NCBI GenBank assembly: GCA_900142905.1
Contig: FSRV01000002.1
Span: 2,852,001 to 2,916,000, forward strand
Direction: 5' to 3'
DNA: 64,000 nt
Source of the DNA: Burkholderia sp. GAS332
GTDB lineage: Bacteria > Pseudomonadota > Gammaproteobacteria > Burkholderiales > Burkholderiaceae
Shown here: piece by piece, positions 61,854-64,000 of the stretch
How positions within the stretch are numbered: the stretch's first letter is position 1
Layout: each line of letters starts with the position of its first letter
Translations under genes and position numbers: made by a program
Notes under the pieces: model-generated
The model's database searches: none
What the model was told of the DNA's origin: nothing
The model's input: the letters and a program-made list of their open reading frames with translations, nothing else

Positions 61854-64000
61854 TTAAGCCGCTGCCTTCGTCGATTCGAGAAAGTCCTGTGCAAAGCGTT
61901 GCAACACACCGCCGGCTTCGTAGATCGACACCTCTTCCGCGGTGTCCAACCGGCACGTCACCGGCACCTCGACGCGCTCACCGTTCTTGCGATGAATCAC
62001 GAGCGTGAGGTCGGCGCGCGGTTTGCGTTCGCCGATCACGTCGAAGGTCTCGGTGCCGTCGATAGCCAGCGTCAGACGGTTCACGCCAGGTTTGAATTCC
62101 AGCGGCAACACGCCCATGCCCACCAGATTCGTGCGGTGAATCCGCTCAAACCCTTCGGCAACAATCGCTTCCGCGCCGGCAAGACGCACGCCCTTCGCCG
62201 CCCAGTCGCGCGACGAACCCTGACCGTAGTCGGCCCCGGCAATCACGATCAGCGGCTGCTTGCGCTCCATGTAGGTTTCGATCGCTTCCCACATGCGCGT
62301 CACCTTGCCCTCGGGCTCGATGCGCGCCAACGAACCCGCCTTCACCTTGCCGTCTTCCAGCACCATCTCGTTCTTCAGCGTCGGATTCGCGAAGGTGGCG
62401 CGCTGCGCGGTCAGGTGATCGCCACGGTGGGTTGCGTACGAATTGAAGTCCTCTTCCGGCAAGCCCATCTTGGCCAAATACTCACCCGATGCACTGTCCG
62501 CCATGATCGCGTTGGACGGCGACAGATGGTCGGTCGTGATGTTGTCACCCAGCACAGCCAGCGGACGCATGCCCTTCAGCGTGCGCTCACCGGCAAGCGC
62601 GCCTTCCCAATACGGCGGACGGCGGATGTACGTGCTCATCGGGCGCCAGTCGTACAAGGGATCGGCCTTCTCACCGGTGTCGACGGAGACGGCGAACATC
62701 GGCTCATACACTTTGCGGAACTGCGCCGGCTTCACGCTCGAAGCGACGATCGCGTCGATTTCTTCGTCCGACGGCCAGATGTCCTTCAGCCTGATTTCGT
62801 TGCCATCAGCATCGACGCCAAGCACATCCTTCTCGATATCGAAGCGAATCGTGCCCGCGATCGCGTAAGCCACCACCAGCGGCGGCGAGGCCAGGAAGGC
62901 CTGCTTCGCGTACGGATGGATACGGCCGTCGAAGTTACGATTGCCGGACAGCACCGCCGTCGCATACAGATCGCGATCGACGATTTCCTTCTGGAGCACC
63001 GGATCCAGTGCACCCGACATGCCGTTGCACGACGTGCACGCATACGCGACCACGCCGAATCCCAGTTGCTCCAGTTCCGGCAGAAGGCCCGCTTCTTCCA
63101 GATACAGCGTGACCGCCTTCGATCCCGGCGCGAGCGAGGTCTTCGCCCACGGCTTGCGGGTCAGTCCGCGTTGATTGGCGTTACGCGCCAGCAAACCGGC
63201 GGCGATCATGTTGCGCGGATTGTTGGTGTTCGTGCAGCTCGTGATCGCAGCGATGATCACCGCGCCGTCCGGCATCAAACCGGGCTCGTTCTCCACCTTG
63301 CCGCTGATGCCACGCGCCGCCAGTTCGGAAACCGGCAAGCGACGATGCGGGTTCGACGGACCCGCCAGCGTACGCACCACGGTAGACAGATCGAACGTCA
63401 ACACGCGCTCATACTCGGCGTGCTTCAGCGTATCGGCCCACAGGCCGGTTTCTTTCGCGTAGGTCTCGACCAGCTTGACGAGTTCATCGTCGCGGCCGGT
63501 GAGCTTGAGGTACTTGATAGTCTGCTCGTCGATGTAGAACATCGCGGCCGTCGCGCCGAATTCAGGCGCCATGTTGGCGATGGTCGCGCGATCGCCGAGC
63601 GTCAGGTTGGCCGTGCCCACTCCGTAAAACTCGAGGTACGCGCCGACCACTTTTTCTTTGCGCAGGAATTCGGTCAGCGAGAGCACGACGTCGGTCGCCG
63701 TGATGCCCTCAGCGGGCTTACCCGTGAGCTCGACACCGACGATGTCCGGCAGGCGCATATACGACGCGCGGCCCAGCATCACGCTCTCAGCTTCAAGACC
63801 GCCCACGCCGATCGCGATCACACCGAGCGCATCCACCATCGGCGTGTGCGAGTCGGTGCCGACCAGCGTATCGGGGAAGGCCACACCGTCTTTCACCTGC
63901 ACCACCGGGCTCATGCGCTCCAGATTGATCTGATGCAGGATGCCGTTACCCGGCGGAATGACGTCGACGTTCTTGAACGCGCGCTTGGTCCAGTTGATGA
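61854..64000 (-). CDS. acnD: AcnD, Fe/S-dependent 2-methylisocitrate dehydratase (5' end beyond the window)
   Basis: About 715 residues of an aconitase-family enzyme; roughly the first 150 of the usual 865 or so are off the right edge and the frame is open to 64000. The [4Fe-4S] Cys residues are in TSCTNTNNPRNMIAAGL and YACTSCNGMSG. GTDSHTPMVDALGVIAIGVG, GNRNFDGRIHPYAKQAFLAS and GADYGQGSSRDWAAKG are hallmark blocks. The adjacent prpF identifies it as AcnD rather than AcnA. It dehydrates 2-methylcitrate in propionate catabolism in the cytoplasm. Confidence 0.93.
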   Translation of the reverse strand, partial: INWTKRAFKNVDVIPPGNGILHQINLERMSPVVQVKDGVAFPDTLVGTDSHTPMVDALGVIAIGVGGLEAESVMLGRASYMRLPDIVGVELTGKPAEGITATDVVLSLTEFLRKEKVVGAYLEFYGVGTANLTLGDRATIANMAPEFGATAAMFYIDEQTIKYLKLTGRDDELVKLVETYAKETGLWADTLKHAEYERVLTFDLSTVVRTLAGPSNPHRRLPVSELAARGISGKVENEPGLMPDGAVIIAAITSCTNTNNPRNMIAAGLLARNANQRGLTRKPWAKTSLAPGSKAVTLYLEEAGLLPELEQLGFGVVAYACTSCNGMSGALDPVLQKEIVDRDLYATAVLSGNRNFDGRIHPYAKQAFLASPPLVVAYAIAGTIRFDIEKDVLGVDADGNEIRLKDIWPSDEEIDAIVASSVKPAQFRKVYEPMFAVSVDTGEKADPLYDWRPMSTYIRRPPYWEGALAGERTLKGMRPLAVLGDNITTDHLSPSNAIMADSASGEYLAKMGLPEEDFNSYATHRGDHLTAQRATFANPTLKNEMVLEDGKVKAGSLARIEPEGKVTRMWEAIETYMERKQPLIVIAGADYGQGSSRDWAAKGVRLAGAEAIVAEGFERIHRTNLVGMGVLPLEFKPGVNRLTLAIDGTETFDVIGERKPRADLTLVIHRKNGERVEVPVTCRLDTAEEVSIYEAGGVLQRFAQDFLESTKAAA

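Overview
The window is GC-rich, gene-dense chromosomal DNA that looks like a Burkholderiaceae member, most probably Paraburkholderia. This is inferred from gene content and base composition: a Burkholderia-type trimeric porin, an acnD-prpF methylcitrate pair, a BoxR-type regulator with a shikimate-kinase domain, many LysR/AraC/TetR regulators, and catabolic and efflux operons. No tRNA, rRNA, CRISPR array, insertion sequence or replication origin was found. All reading was by eye; identities and family names are not backed by database searches.

Layout. 1-6.6 kb: an NCS1 purine/pyrimidine-type permease (cut by the left edge), an MFS exporter with its divergent LysR, a CMD-family protein with a divergent LysR, and a membrane acyltransferase. 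6.9-8.4 kb: a small TfoX-like protein and a PAS-LuxR regulator. 8.9-16.1 kb: a complete RND multidrug efflux operon (outer-membrane factor, lipoprotein adaptor, pump, TetR) preceded by three 24-bp tandem repeats. 16.2-25.7 kb: mixed accessory genes: a thioesterase, an FAD monooxygenase, an SDR with divergent AraC, a GNAT, an AraC, an alpha/beta hydrolase, a DUF1772 protein, a probable Amj-type lipid II flippase and an APH-fold kinase. 25.9-31.8 kb: a four-gene CoA-thioester catabolic operon (crotonase, carnitine-dehydrogenase-like enzyme, BKACE, feruloyl-CoA synthase-like ligase) divergent from a BoxR-like regulator, with two AT-rich palindromes between them. 31.8-39.3 kb: a methyltransferase, an SGNH esterase, a decayed PEP-mutase-family remnant, a saccharopine-dehydrogenase-fold protein with a divergent TetR and paired operators, a ModA-like binding protein, a ferredoxin-MBL fusion and small proteins. 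39.4-44.1 kb: a shikimate/quinate-type operon (LysR; secreted beta-propeller, AroE-like dehydrogenase, ShiA-like transporter). 44.2-50.1 kb: a carboxylesterase, a three-gene ABC-2 exporter, a porin and a second alpha/beta hydrolase.

50.2-60.4 kb is the most striking part. A [LysR <- -> SDR] module exists in two copies. The right copy (58.65-60.40 kb) has complete reading frames. The left copy survives only as a 170-bp LysR 3' piece (50193-50362) and a 400-bp SDR piece (57901-58300). Between these two remnants sits a 7.5-kb type VI secretion cargo island, read right to left: VgrG, an M23-like/SH3/GH19 muramidase-type effector broken by a one-base frameshift, two related secreted immunity-like proteins (the first overlapping the effector by ATGA, both clearly AT-richer than their surroundings), an unknown protein and a PAAR tip. 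The remnants fix the insertion boundaries almost to the base. 60.5-64.0 kb: prpF and acnD of the methylcitrate (propionate) pathway, with acnD cut by the right edge.

The regions that work as units are the RND efflux operon, the CoA-thioester operon with its regulator, the shikimate operon with its LysR, the ABC-2 exporter, the T6SS cargo island and the acnD-prpF pair.
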